In this document: positions 48,728 through 57,430 of the stretch, one piece after another | Numbering within the stretch: the stretch's first letter is position 1 | Layout: every line of letters starts with the position of its first letter | Source of the DNA: an uncultured Clostridia bacterium | GTDB lineage: Bacteria; Bacillota; Clostridia; TANB77; CAG-508 | Direction of reading: 5' to 3' | Length of the DNA stretch: 64,000 nucleotides | Assembly (NCBI GenBank): GCA_934129745.1 | Contig: CAKOWZ010000009.1 | Location: 1-64,000 of the forward strand | Program-made: the position numbers and the translations under genes | Notes under the pieces: model-generated | What the model saw: only the letters and a program-made list of their open reading frames with translations | The model's database searches: none | What the model was told of the DNA's origin: nothing

Positions 48728-49717
48728 ATGTTTAATTGGGGGCAAGATATAGGTATAGATTTAGGAACTGCAACAGTAATTGCATATGTAAAAGGAAAAG
48801 GAATTGTACTTAGAGAACCTTCTGTTGTTGCAGTAGACAGTAATAATGGTGAAGTACTAGCAGTAGGAAAAGAAGCAAGAAAAATGTTGGGAAGAACACC
48901 AGGAAATATTGTAGCAACAAGACCATTACGTGAAGGAGTAATATCTAATTATACAGTAACAGAAAAAATGTTAAAATATTTCATAAATAAAGTATGTGGA
49001 AGATTTGTGTTTGCACCAAGAATAATGATATGTATACCATCAAGAGTTACAGAAGTTGAAAAAAAAGCTGTAATAGATGCTGCAACACAAGCAGGAGCAC
49101 GAAAAGTCTATTTAATAGAAGAACCAATAGCAGCTGCAATAGGTGCTGGTATTGATATATCAAAACCATGTGGAAATATGGTTGTTGATATAGGAGGAGG
49201 AACAACAGATATAGCTGTAATTTCTCTTGGAGGTTCAGTTACAAGCACATCTTTAAAAGTTGCAGGAGACAAATTTGATGAATATATTATAAAATATATA
49301 AAGAAAAAATATAATGTAATAATAGGAGAAAGAACAGCAGAAGATTTAAAAGTAAACATAGGATGTGTATATCCTAAAATGCAAGATGTTGAAATGGATA
49401 TTAGAGGAAGAGATTTATTAGATGGTTTACCTAAAACTATAACAATTCATTCAAGTGAAATGCTTGAAGCTATGATAGAACCAGCATTAATGATTGTAGA
49501 TGCTGTACATTCAGTATTAGAAAAAACACCACCAGAATTAGCAGCAGATATAAGTGACAGAGGAATTTATATGACAGGTGGAGGATGTTTAGTTGATGGA
49601 CTTGATAAATTATTACAAGAAAAAACAGGTATAAATGTTATGATTGCACAAGATACAGTATCATGTGTTGCATTAGGAACAGGTAAAGCACTAGATAATT
49701 TAGATTCATTAAAATAA
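48728..49717 (+). CDS. mreB: Rod shape-determining actin homologue MreB/Mbl
   Basis: 329 aa; AAGGGAAG RBS. Actin-type ATPase: phosphate-1 DIGIDLGTATVIAYVKGKGI, phosphate-2 NMVVDIGGGTTDIAVISLGG, adenosine region GIYMTGGGCLVDGL, and the MreB-typical LIEEPIAAAIGAGIDI. It polymerises under the membrane and directs lateral wall synthesis. No mreCD follow, so this may be Mbl or a lone MreB paralogue rather than the mreBCD copy. Confidence 0.95.
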   Translation: MFNWGQDIGIDLGTATVIAYVKGKGIVLREPSVVAVDSNNGEVLAVGKEARKMLGRTPGNIVATRPLREGVISNYTVTEKMLKYFINKVCGRFVFAPRIMICIPSRVTEVEKKAVIDAATQAGARKVYLIEEPIAAAIGAGIDISKPCGNMVVDIGGGTTDIAVISLGGSVTSTSLKVAGDKFDEYIIKYIKKKYNVIIGERTAEDLKVNIGCVYPKMQDVEMDIRGRDLLDGLPKTITIHSSEMLEAMIEPALMIVDAVHSVLEKTPPELAADISDRGIYMTGGGCLVDGLDKLLQEKTGINVMIAQDTVSCVALGTGKALDNLDSLK

Positions 49718-49771
49718 TAAAATAAAAAAAGATATAGATATTATAAAAAATAATTAAAAAATATAAAATCC

Positions 49772-49800
49772 TTGAATTAAATTTTTATTAAGTATATAAT
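49772..49800 (+). promoter_or_regulatory. Probable promoter of acyl-CoA synthetase 1
   Basis: TTGAAT 49772-49777, 17-bp spacer, TATAAT 49795-49800. Confidence 0.65.
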
Positions 49801-49834
49801 TATTCAAGTACAAATAGAAAATGGAGGAATAAAA

Positions 49835-51703
49835 GTGAGAATATTAAGAGATTTTAAAGTTCCAGATTTCAAATTCCCAAAATTTAAAATGGATGGTTTA
49901 TCAGATATTGAGGAAATGAATGTAGATTATGAATCAATAAAAAAAGAACAAGAAAGTAAAAATAAAAAAAATAGTAAAGTATATGAAGCAACTGCTTTTA
50001 AAACAATAAAAGAAGTTTTTGAACAATCAACAACAAAATATGCTGAAAATACTTGTATCTTAGAAAAATTTAATAATAAAGAACCATTTAAAGAAATTAA
50101 ATATAAAGAATTTAGAAGTGATGTTATTTCTTTAGGAACAGCTTTAAATGATTATTTAAAAATAAAAGATACACGTGTAATAATAATAGGTGAAAATACT
50201 TATCATTGGTATGTGTCTTATATGACAATGTTATGTGGTAGTGGTATTGCAGTTCCAGTTGATAAAGAACTTCCAGAAAATGAAATTATAAATGTAATAA
50301 ATAGGTCTAGAGCAACAGCTGTTATTTATTCAACAAAAAAGAAAGAAGTTATTGATAAAATAAGAGAAAGTAATGCATCAAATGCTAAATATTTTATTCA
50401 AATGAATTCAGATGATGAATTAAAAGGTAATACTGTAGGATTGAATTATTTGATTAAACAGGGAAATATTTTAATAAATAATGGTAATGATTCATTTATG
50501 AAAATAGAAATTGATCCTGAAGAATTTAAAGTATTAATATTTACATCAGGAACTACATCAAATTCAAAAGGTGTTATGATATGTAATAGAAATTTAGCAC
50601 AAAATATAAATGCATGTACAGCATATGTAAACTTATATCCTTCAGATAGATTGATGTCAATTTTACCATTACACCATACATATGAATCAACAATAGGATT
50701 TTTATATCCTTTTGCAATGGGAGCTTCTATAAGTGTTTGCCAAGGATTAAGATATATAGTTCCAGATTTACAAGAAACAAAACCAACAGCACTTTTAACA
50801 GTACCTCTATTAGTAGAAAATCTATATAAAAAAATAAATGCAAATATTAAAAAAAGTAAAAAAGAAGGAATGGTTAATTCAATGATACATATTACTAATG
50901 CTTTAAAAGGTGTTGGTATAGATATTAAAAGAAAAGTGTTTGCAGAAATACATGAAAACCTAGGTGGAAACTTAAGAATAATAGTTTCAGCTGCAGCACC
51001 AATTGATAAAAAAATTGGAAAATGGTTAGAAGACATAGGAATTACTTTTTTACAAGGATATGGATTAACAGAAACAGCACCAATTTCAGCCCTAACACCA
51101 GAGTTTAAGACAAAAGTAGGTTCTGCTGGAAAAGCAGTAATATGTGCAGATATAAAAATAGATAATCCAAATGAAAAAGGTGAAGGAGAAGTATTAATCA
51201 AAAGTGAAACATTAATGCTTGGATATTATGAAGATGAACAAGCAACTAATGATGTAATGGAAGATGGATATTTCCATTCAGGTGATATTGGATATTTAGA
51301 TGATGAAGGATTTTTATATATTACAGGAAGATGTAAAAATGTAATAGTAACACAAAATGGAAAAAATATTTATCCAGAAGAAATTGAGTTATTATTAAAT
51401 GATATACCAGAAATAAAAGAATCAATGGTTTATGGAAAACAAGATAAAGAAAAGAAAAATGAAAAAGAATTAGTAATTACAGCAAAAATTATACCTGAAT
51501 ATACAGAAATTGAGAAAAATTATGGAAAAGATTTAACACCAGAACAAATACATGATATTATTTGGGAAAAAGTAAAAGAAGTAAATAGAAAATTAACATC
51601 TTATAAAGCTATAAAAAAATTAGAAATTAAACAAGATGAATTTGAAAAAACAACTACAATGAAAATTAAACGTTATGTTGAAATAAAAAAAGATGAACAA
51701 TAA
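49835..51703 (+). CDS. AMP-dependent long-chain acyl-CoA synthetase/ligase, paralogue 1
   Basis: 622 aa from GTG 49835 with GGAGG upstream. Adenylate-forming motifs: P-loop FTSGTTSNSKGVM (A3), HHTYESTIGFLYP (A4), LQGYGLTETAP (A5), DGYFHSGDIGYLDDEGFLYI (A7), and C-terminal KNIYPEEIELLLND with lysine-bearing KTTTMKIKR (A10). Long-chain type by its length and RIIVSAAAPIDKKI. It activates fatty acids to acyl-CoA or acyl-AMP. A second copy lies at 57431. Cytoplasmic; no transmembrane segment. Confidence 0.93.
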   Translation: MRILRDFKVPDFKFPKFKMDGLSDIEEMNVDYESIKKEQESKNKKNSKVYEATAFKTIKEVFEQSTTKYAENTCILEKFNNKEPFKEIKYKEFRSDVISLGTALNDYLKIKDTRVIIIGENTYHWYVSYMTMLCGSGIAVPVDKELPENEIINVINRSRATAVIYSTKKKEVIDKIRESNASNAKYFIQMNSDDELKGNTVGLNYLIKQGNILINNGNDSFMKIEIDPEEFKVLIFTSGTTSNSKGVMICNRNLAQNINACTAYVNLYPSDRLMSILPLHHTYESTIGFLYPFAMGASISVCQGLRYIVPDLQETKPTALLTVPLLVENLYKKINANIKKSKKEGMVNSMIHITNALKGVGIDIKRKVFAEIHENLGGNLRIIVSAAAPIDKKIGKWLEDIGITFLQGYGLTETAPISALTPEFKTKVGSAGKAVICADIKIDNPNEKGEGEVLIKSETLMLGYYEDEQATNDVMEDGYFHSGDIGYLDDEGFLYITGRCKNVIVTQNGKNIYPEEIELLLNDIPEIKESMVYGKQDKEKKNEKELVITAKIIPEYTEIEKNYGKDLTPEQIHDIIWEKVKEVNRKLTSYKAIKKLEIKQDEFEKTTTMKIKRYVEIKKDEQ

Positions 51704-51889
51704 AAAATTACATAAGAATGATTAGTATTATACATTTTATGATAAAATATATGTAAATTATAGTAATGTAACATTTCTGTAATAAAAATGACATAAAAAA
51801 GAAAAATAAATAATATTGTAGAAATAAGCAAATTGATGTATAATAATATTGTAAATAAATATACTTAGGATAAAGGAGGGAAACTTACA

Positions 51890-52768
51890 ATGTCTAAATC
51901 TGACATGGTAAACGTAAAAATGGTAATAACTGAAGAAAAAATATTGGCTAATATTGAAAAAGTTCAAAAAATGATAAATCCAAATAGCAAAAAACAAATA
52001 GTCCAATTAGAAGAAGACAGCTATTTTAAGGATTTGATTGAATCAATAAAAACATATTTAACTGAATATCCAGAAAAAGAAGATTTCCCTAAGGATGTAT
52101 ATGATGCAGCATATGAATTAGTAGAATATGCAACATCTCAATTCGAAGAAAATACAAAATTGATTGAAGATTTAATAAGACAAAGAGAAAAAAATATATC
52201 ACTTGCAGCTGATTTAAAAGATACACTTCATGCAGTAGAAAATAAAGATTCAGATTGGAAAAAAAGAGTACAAGAATTGTCAATCGGAGATTATTCTGAA
52301 GAAATAATAGATACATTAGGACAAATGGGAAGAGCAAAAAGTAATAAAACAGAAAACTATTTAGAGGCATTAAAAACAGTTAATACAAAAATAGCAAACC
52401 TAGAATCAAATTTGCATATAGAAATAGATATGGAAAGAATTGAAGACAGGTCTAAAGCATTGAGTTATATAGGAATTGAAATTGCAGATGCACTTAAAGA
52501 AATTCCTGTTCCACAAGAAAAAATGGAACAAATTGCGCTTGAAGATGCAAAAAATGTAGAAAATTCTGAACAACAAAATAATGAATATATAGAAGAATAT
52601 GAAGATAACCAATATTATGAAGATACTAGATTTGATGTTAAACCATCTTTATGGGAAAGAATTAAAAATATGAAAATTATTAAAACTATAAGATATTTAA
52701 TGAAAATTAAAGTAGTTTTAGAATTACCTGCACTTCCAGAGGGAAAAGTAGAACAACATCAACATTAA
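51890..52768 (+). CDS. Hypothetical coiled-coil protein
   Basis: 292 aa; AAGGAGGG RBS. Mostly helical and charged (TKLIEDLIRQREKNISLAAD; KRVQELSIGDYSEEIIDTLG), with an acidic stretch (EQQNNEYIEEYEDNQYYEDT) near residues 225-245 and a basic amphipathic C-terminus (RIKNMKIIKTIRYLMKIKV). No enzyme motif recognised. It may be a structural or cell-division-associated protein, but that is a guess. Own terminator. Confidence 0.7.
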   Translation: MSKSDMVNVKMVITEEKILANIEKVQKMINPNSKKQIVQLEEDSYFKDLIESIKTYLTEYPEKEDFPKDVYDAAYELVEYATSQFEENTKLIEDLIRQREKNISLAADLKDTLHAVENKDSDWKKRVQELSIGDYSEEIIDTLGQMGRAKSNKTENYLEALKTVNTKIANLESNLHIEIDMERIEDRSKALSYIGIEIADALKEIPVPQEKMEQIALEDAKNVENSEQQNNEYIEEYEDNQYYEDTRFDVKPSLWERIKNMKIIKTIRYLMKIKVVLELPALPEGKVEQHQH

Positions 52769-52780
52769 AATGGATAGTGT

Positions 52781-52825
52781 AAAAGGACTGTCTTTACAAT
52801 AATAATAAAGACAGTTCTTTTAATT
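52781..52825 (+). terminator. Intrinsic terminator
   Basis: AAAAGGACTGTCTTTA (52781-52796) / TAAAGACAGTTCTTTT (52806-52821). Confidence 0.9.
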
Positions 52826-52828
52826 ATA

Positions 52829-52921
52829 GTGAAGTCATTAAAAAGTGGAGAAGGTGCAGAAACAAGCACATTACAGGTTAAATCAGTAATTGATTCTATA
52901 AATAAAAACAAATATACATAA
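52829..52921 (+). pseudogene. Possible gene-end remnant
   Basis: A 30-codon GTG frame (MKSLKSGEGAETSTLQVKSV continuing to NKYT) begins just after the terminator, with no RBS. Amino-acid composition is gene-like and GC slightly higher than the flanks. It could be the 3' end of a lost gene. The rest of 52922-53046 holds no gene. Confidence 0.2.
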
Positions 52922-53046
52922 GTGTAACATAGATAAGCAATTAAAATAACGAAAATTTGTGAAATTTTGTTTGAAAGTAAAAAATGGTAAATTGAAAAAG
53001 TAAATTCCATTTTTCAATAAAAAATAAAAAAAATTTTAAAAAATGC

Positions 53047-53075
53047 TTGACAATGTAATTAGTTTATTATATACT
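53047..53075 (+). promoter_or_regulatory. tRNA-Met/tRNA-Tyr promoter
   Basis: TTGACA 53047-53052, 17-bp spacer, TATACT 53070-53075. Confidence 0.85.
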
Positions 53076-53095
53076 TACTACTGTTGAAACAACAC

Positions 53096-53172
53096 GCGCC
53101 CTTAGCTCAGTTGGTCAGAGCAACCGGCTCATAACCGGTGGGTCCTAGGTTCGAATCCTAGAGGGCGCACCA
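53096..53172 (+). tRNA. tRNA-Met (anticodon CAT, elongator)
   Basis: Acceptor GCGCCCT (53096-53102) / AGGGCGC (53162-53168), D-arm GCTCAGTTGGTCAGAGC, anticodon loop CTCATAA, T-arm GGTTCGAATCC, discriminator A and encoded CCA 53170-53172. A G1-C72 pair argues against initiator tRNA. Ile2 (modified CAT) cannot be fully excluded, but the CCGGCTCATAACCGG arm is elongator-Met-like. Confidence 0.93.
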
Positions 53173-53173
53173 T

Positions 53174-53203
53174 TTAAGAGTGAAGATTTACATTCACTCT
53201 TAA
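53174..53203 (+). other. Hairpin between tRNA genes
   Basis: TTAAGAGTGAA / TTCACTCTTAA with 8-nt loop, directly after the tRNA-Met CCA and before tRNA-Tyr. No T-run, so more likely a processing element than a terminator. Confidence 0.6.
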
Positions 53204-53218
53204 TAATTAAATATTTTT

Positions 53219-53304
53219 GGGTAGTTGGGTGAGTGGCTAAAACCATCAGACTGTAAATCTGACCTCTTTTGAGTTCCCTGGTTCGAATCCAGGACTGCCC
53301 ACCA
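53219..53304 (+). tRNA. tRNA-Tyr (anticodon GTA)
   Basis: Class II tRNA of 86 nt with a long variable arm. Acceptor GGGTAGT / ACTGCCC, anticodon loop CTGTAAA giving GTA, variable arm around CTCTTTTGAG, T-arm GGTTCGAATCC, encoded CCA 53302-53304. Confidence 0.96.
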
Positions 53305-53305
53305 T

Positions 53306-53337
53306 AAAAACTGTAATGTGTAAACATTACAGTTTTT
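53306..53337 (+). terminator. tRNA operon terminator
   Basis: AAAAACTGTAATGT / ACATTACAGTTTTT stem with a T-run, one base after the tRNA-Tyr end. Confidence 0.93.
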
Positions 53338-53374
53338 TTGCAGTATATTAAAAAAATAAACAAAAGGAGTAAAA

Positions 53375-53461
53375 ATGTTATTTAATACAAATAAAAACAT
53401 ATTAAGTATATGTGAAAAATATAAAAATATAGAGTTGTATTTTAAACTAACTGTGATATAA
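53375..53461 (+). CDS. Possible small peptide upstream of xth
   Basis: AAAGGAG then ATG 53375 opens a 28-codon frame (MLFNTNKNILSICEKYKNIE, ending KLTVI). The RBS is good, but the end of the frame overlaps the probable xth promoter and composition is not distinctive. Uncertain. Confidence 0.25.
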   Translation: MLFNTNKNILSICEKYKNIELYFKLTVI

Positions 53462-53462
53462 T
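53435..53462 (+). promoter_or_regulatory. Probable xth promoter
   Basis: TTGTAT 53435-53440, 16-bp spacer, TATAAT 53457-53462. Confidence 0.65.
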
Positions 53463-53525
53463 CATATGTGAAATAATATAAAACAAGTTCCAAACAAAAG
53501 AGGAATAAGTAGGAAGGAGAAATAA

Positions 53526-54278
53526 ATGAAAATAATATCATGGAATGTAGCAGGATTTAGAGCATGTTTAAAAAAAGGCTTTGATGAATTTTTTAAAGAA
53601 ATAAATGCAGATATATTTTGTATTCAAGAATCAAAAGTATTACCAGAACAATTTGATTATAAGCCAAAAGGATATTATCAATATTTAAATCCAGCAGAAA
53701 GAAAAGGATATTCAGGTACATTGGTATATACAAAAATAAAACCATTAAATATAACATATGGAATTGGAATTGAAGAACATGACCATGAAGGTAGAGTTAT
53801 AACAATGGAATTTGAAAAATGTTATATTGTGACAGTATATGTTCCAAATGTAAAAAGAGAATTATCACGATTAGATTATAGAATGGTTTGGGAAGATGAT
53901 TTTAGAAAATATTTAAAAAAATTGGAAAAATCGAAACCAGTAATTGTATGTGGTGATATGAATGTTGCACATAAGGAAATAGATTTGAAAAATGCAAAGG
54001 CCAATAGAGGTAATGCTGGATTTACAGACGAAGAACGCGGGAAGTTTACAGAATTATTGAATTCAGGATTTATAGATACTTTTAGGTATTTTAATCCAGA
54101 TAAAGAACAATATTCATGGTGGAGTTATATGGGAAAAGCTAGAGAAAAAAATGTTGGCTGGAGAATTGATTATTTTATTGTTTCTAAAAGTATTATAAAT
54201 AAAGTTTCTAATGCTGTTATTTATGATCAAATTATGGGGAGTGATCATTGTCCTATTGGATTGGATTTGAAACTATAA
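53526..54278 (+). CDS. xth: Exodeoxyribonuclease III (AP endonuclease)
   Basis: 250 aa; AAGGAG RBS. EEP-fold nuclease: MKIISWNVAGFRACLKKGF (catalytic Asn), DIFCIQESKV (metal Glu), VTVYVPN (Tyr), IVCGDMNVAHKEIDL (Asp-x-Asn), WWSYM...NVGWRIDYFIVS and the terminal GSDHCPIGLDLKL (catalytic His). It cuts at abasic sites in base excision repair and degrades 3' ends. ExoA-type length. Confidence 0.97.
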   Translation: MKIISWNVAGFRACLKKGFDEFFKEINADIFCIQESKVLPEQFDYKPKGYYQYLNPAERKGYSGTLVYTKIKPLNITYGIGIEEHDHEGRVITMEFEKCYIVTVYVPNVKRELSRLDYRMVWEDDFRKYLKKLEKSKPVIVCGDMNVAHKEIDLKNAKANRGNAGFTDEERGKFTELLNSGFIDTFRYFNPDKEQYSWWSYMGKAREKNVGWRIDYFIVSKSIINKVSNAVIYDQIMGSDHCPIGLDLKL

Positions 54279-54452
54279 AATCATATTAGAAATAATAGAA
54301 TTAGATTTGAGACTATAAAATTATATTGAAATTATAGAATTCGATTGAAAACTATGAAATCAAATTAAAAATTAAATTAAAAATTACAAAATTAAATTAG
54401 AAACTACAAAATTGAATTAAAAATTATAAAATCTGATTTAAATTTATAAAAT
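54269..54452. repeat. Degenerate 20-bp tandem repeats
   Basis: About nine degenerate units of the type GAAACTATAAAATCATATTA (for example AAAATTACAAAATTAAATTA, GAAACTACAAAATTGAATTA, AAAATTATAAAATCTGATTT). The array begins inside the last codons of xth and fills most of the 312-bp gap before the P-type ATPase gene. No coding potential seen. Confidence 0.65.
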
Positions 54453-54590
54453 AAAAAAACAAGATTTAACTAATTAATAAAATCAATTTAATAATTAAAA
54501 ATTAAAAATTTAAAAATAAAACAAATAGACTTAAATTAAAAATAATGGGAATACTAAAATTAAAATTATGAAAAAAGGTGACAAAAGAAA

Positions 54591-57209
54591 ATGGAAAAAT
54601 CAGAAAAACAGGACAAAGTTGATGTAAAAAAAATATATGGTAAACAATGTATTTTACCAATAAATGAATTTATTTCAAATATAAAAACAGATATAACAAA
54701 AGGATTGACTTCTAATCAAGTAAAAGAGAATAAAGAAAAATATGGAAGAAATGAACTAAATAGTGCAAAACCAAAAAAATGGTATCATTTTTTTGTATCA
54801 AGTTTAATTACACCATTTAATTTAATTTTAATCGGAATAATTTTAGTGCTTTTTTATACTGATGTATATTTAACAGAACCACCAAGTTATGCCAATATAA
54901 TTGTAATAATAATTTTAATTGCATTAAGTACATTACTGGATTTTGTAATAGTATATAAATCAAATAAAGATGCTGCAAATTTAAAGAAAATGATAGCAAC
55001 AACTTCAACAGTTATACGTGATGGAAAAAAAGTTAAAGTACCTAATTCAGAATTAACAGTAGGTGATGTTGTTCTTTTAGCAGCAGGAGATTTGATTCCA
55101 GGTGATTTAAGATTAATTGAATCAAACAATTTACGTGTTAGTCAATCATCATTAACAGGTGAGTCAGATGCAATTGAAAAACTTGTCAATTCTGAAATGC
55201 ATTCAATTGATGAAATTGAAAGTATTACAGATTTAGATGATGTTTGTTTTATGGGAACAAATGTAACAAGTGGAACAGGAAAAGGTGTTATATTTAAAAT
55301 TGCAAATGATACTTATTTTGGAAAAATATCATCAGCAATTAATACAGGAAAACCTAAAACTGATTTTCAAAAAGGAACAGAAAATTTAAGTAAACTTTTA
55401 ATAAAATTCATGTTAGTAATGATACCAATAACATTTTTCCTAAATGCCAATAAACATAGTGTTGTAATAGCTTTTACATTTGCAGTCGCAGTTGCGATTG
55501 GTATAACTCCATTATTATTACCAGTTATTTTATCATCAAGCCTTGGAAAAGGTGCTATTAGAATGTCTAAGAAAAAAACTATTGTTAAAAGACTAGATAG
55601 TATTCAAAATTTTGGGGCAATGAATATATTATGTACAGATAAAACAGGAACTTTGACTGAAGACAAAATTGTTCTTGAAAAATATTTAGATATAAAAGGA
55701 AATGAAGATATAAGGGTTTTAAAACATGCTTTTTTAAATTCATATTTTCAAACTGGAATACGTGGAAATATTGATGAAGCTGTTGTTAGTAGAGGTTTAG
55801 AAAATGGAATGGATGAACATATTAACAAATATGAATTAATCGAAGAAATTCCATTTGATTTTACAAGACGTAGACTTTCTGTAATCGTATCTGATGGAAA
55901 CAAAAAACAACTTATAACAAAAGGTGCTGTTGAAGAGATTTTAAATATTTGTACAATGGTTGATTATCAAAAAAAGGTAATGCCAATCACAAATGAAATA
56001 AAAGAAAATATTAAAAATATATCTAAACAACTTAATAAACAAGGATTTAGGGTTATTGCTATTTGCCAAAAAAATGATATAAATGATGTTACAAAATTTA
56101 GTGTTAATGATGAAAAAAATATGGCTTTAATTGGATTTATAGGATTTTTAGATCCACCAAAAGAAAGTGCAAAATCATCAATTGAAAAATTAAATAAAGC
56201 AGGTGTTAGAGTAATTGTATTAACAGGAGACAATTTAGAAGTTACACAATGTATTTGTGAAAAAGTTGGAATTAAAACTAAAAAAATTATATCAGGAAAT
56301 GAAATTGAAAGATTACCAGATTCAGGTGTAATGAGATTATTACGTAATACAAATATTTTTGTTAAATTATCACCAATTCAAAAAGCAAGAATTGTAAGGC
56401 TTTTAAAAGAAGCTGGAAATGTTGTTGGATATATGGGTGACGGAATTAATGATAGTCCATCATTAACAAATGCAGATGTTGGAATTTCAGTAGATACAGC
56501 TGTTGACATTGCAAAAGAAACTGCTGATGTAATTTTACTTGAAAAAGATTTACATGTTTTATTAGATGGAATTACTGAAGGTAGAAAAACTTTTGGAAAT
56601 CTTATGAAATACATTAAAATGTCAACAAGTTTTAATTTTGGAGAAGTTATGTCTGTTATAATTGCAAGTGTTGCATTACCATTTTTACCTGAAACACCAA
56701 TACAATTGTTAGTAGAAGGACTCCTATATGATATGGGACAATTAACTTTACCATTTGATAATGTAGATAAAGAATATTTGAAACAACCACATAAATTTAA
56801 AGTTAAGGCATTAAAAAATTTCATGTTATTTATGGGACCTGTAAGTTCATTATTTGATATTATTGTATTTTTAGCATTGATTTTAATATTTAAAGTCAGA
56901 GAACCAGCATTATTCCAAACTATTTGGTTTTCATATAGTATAGTATCAAACTTACTTGGAATGCATATAATTAGAACTGCAAAAATTCCATTTATTCAAA
57001 GTAATGCCAATAAAATGGTATATGCCTCTTCAATTGGTTTATCAATTTTAGGTGTATTGATTCCATTTACTGGATTAGGAAAAGTAATTGGACTAGTAAA
57101 TATTCCTGCTGAGTATTTTAGTGTTATTATTATTGTTCCTATTTTATATTGTTTTGTTGCAATGGCTGCTAAGAAAATTTACATTAAGAAATTTGGTGAA
57201 TGGATTTAA
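54591..57209 (+). CDS. mgtA: Magnesium-translocating P-type ATPase (MgtA-like)
   Basis: 872 aa. P-type landmarks: SQSSLTGESDAIEK (actuator TGES), ILCTDKTGTLTEDKIVLEK with phosphorylated Asp350, FDFTRRRLSVIVSDG and KGAVEEIL (nucleotide domain), TGDN, and YMGDGINDSPSLTNADVGIS. About ten membrane helices; the typical MgtA C-terminus QLLVEGLLYDMGQLTLPFDN is present. P-type IIIB, importing Mg2+ at the membrane. The usual Mg-sensing leader (ykoK type) is not evident in the AT-rich upstream region. Confidence 0.94.
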   Translation: MEKSEKQDKVDVKKIYGKQCILPINEFISNIKTDITKGLTSNQVKENKEKYGRNELNSAKPKKWYHFFVSSLITPFNLILIGIILVLFYTDVYLTEPPSYANIIVIIILIALSTLLDFVIVYKSNKDAANLKKMIATTSTVIRDGKKVKVPNSELTVGDVVLLAAGDLIPGDLRLIESNNLRVSQSSLTGESDAIEKLVNSEMHSIDEIESITDLDDVCFMGTNVTSGTGKGVIFKIANDTYFGKISSAINTGKPKTDFQKGTENLSKLLIKFMLVMIPITFFLNANKHSVVIAFTFAVAVAIGITPLLLPVILSSSLGKGAIRMSKKKTIVKRLDSIQNFGAMNILCTDKTGTLTEDKIVLEKYLDIKGNEDIRVLKHAFLNSYFQTGIRGNIDEAVVSRGLENGMDEHINKYELIEEIPFDFTRRRLSVIVSDGNKKQLITKGAVEEILNICTMVDYQKKVMPITNEIKENIKNISKQLNKQGFRVIAICQKNDINDVTKFSVNDEKNMALIGFIGFLDPPKESAKSSIEKLNKAGVRVIVLTGDNLEVTQCICEKVGIKTKKIISGNEIERLPDSGVMRLLRNTNIFVKLSPIQKARIVRLLKEAGNVVGYMGDGINDSPSLTNADVGISVDTAVDIAKETADVILLEKDLHVLLDGITEGRKTFGNLMKYIKMSTSFNFGEVMSVIIASVALPFLPETPIQLLVEGLLYDMGQLTLPFDNVDKEYLKQPHKFKVKALKNFMLFMGPVSSLFDIIVFLALILIFKVREPALFQTIWFSYSIVSNLLGMHIIRTAKIPFIQSNANKMVYASSIGLSILGVLIPFTGLGKVIGLVNIPAEYFSVIIIVPILYCFVAMAAKKIYIKKFGEWI

Positions 57210-57221
57210 TTTGGGATGCGG

Positions 57222-57246
57222 ACAATTGGGGACGCGTCCCAATTGT
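57222..57246. repeat. REP-like GGGACGCGTCCC palindrome, copy 2
   Basis: ACAATTGGGGACGCGTCCCA followed by ATTGT. Same core as 31494-31524. A third, partial echo (CTGGGGACAGATC) lies 20 bp downstream. Confidence 0.75.
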
Positions 57247-57430
57247 TCATTTTTAACAACTGGGGACAGATCTTAACTGACAGGTGAATAATATTTATAA
57301 ATAAGATGATCTACTTATAAAAATTTTTTTAAAACTATGGAAATTACTAAAACAATATGATAGTATAATCTTAGAAAAAATCAAACAAATGTTGAGATTC
57401 GAATAAAATTCGAAATGGAGGTTATTTAAA

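Noticed and set aside
53096..53172. Initiator tRNA-fMet
   Set aside because: Position 1-72 is a G-C pair and the anticodon stem lacks the three G-C run typical of initiators.
54269..54452. CRISPR array at the xth-mgtA gap
   Set aside because: The units are contiguous, degenerate and about 20 bp, with no unique spacers; it is a tandem repeat.
54279..54590. Mg-sensing riboswitch before mgtA
   Set aside because: The gap is AT-rich repeat sequence without the conserved GC-rich stems of ykoK/M-box leaders.
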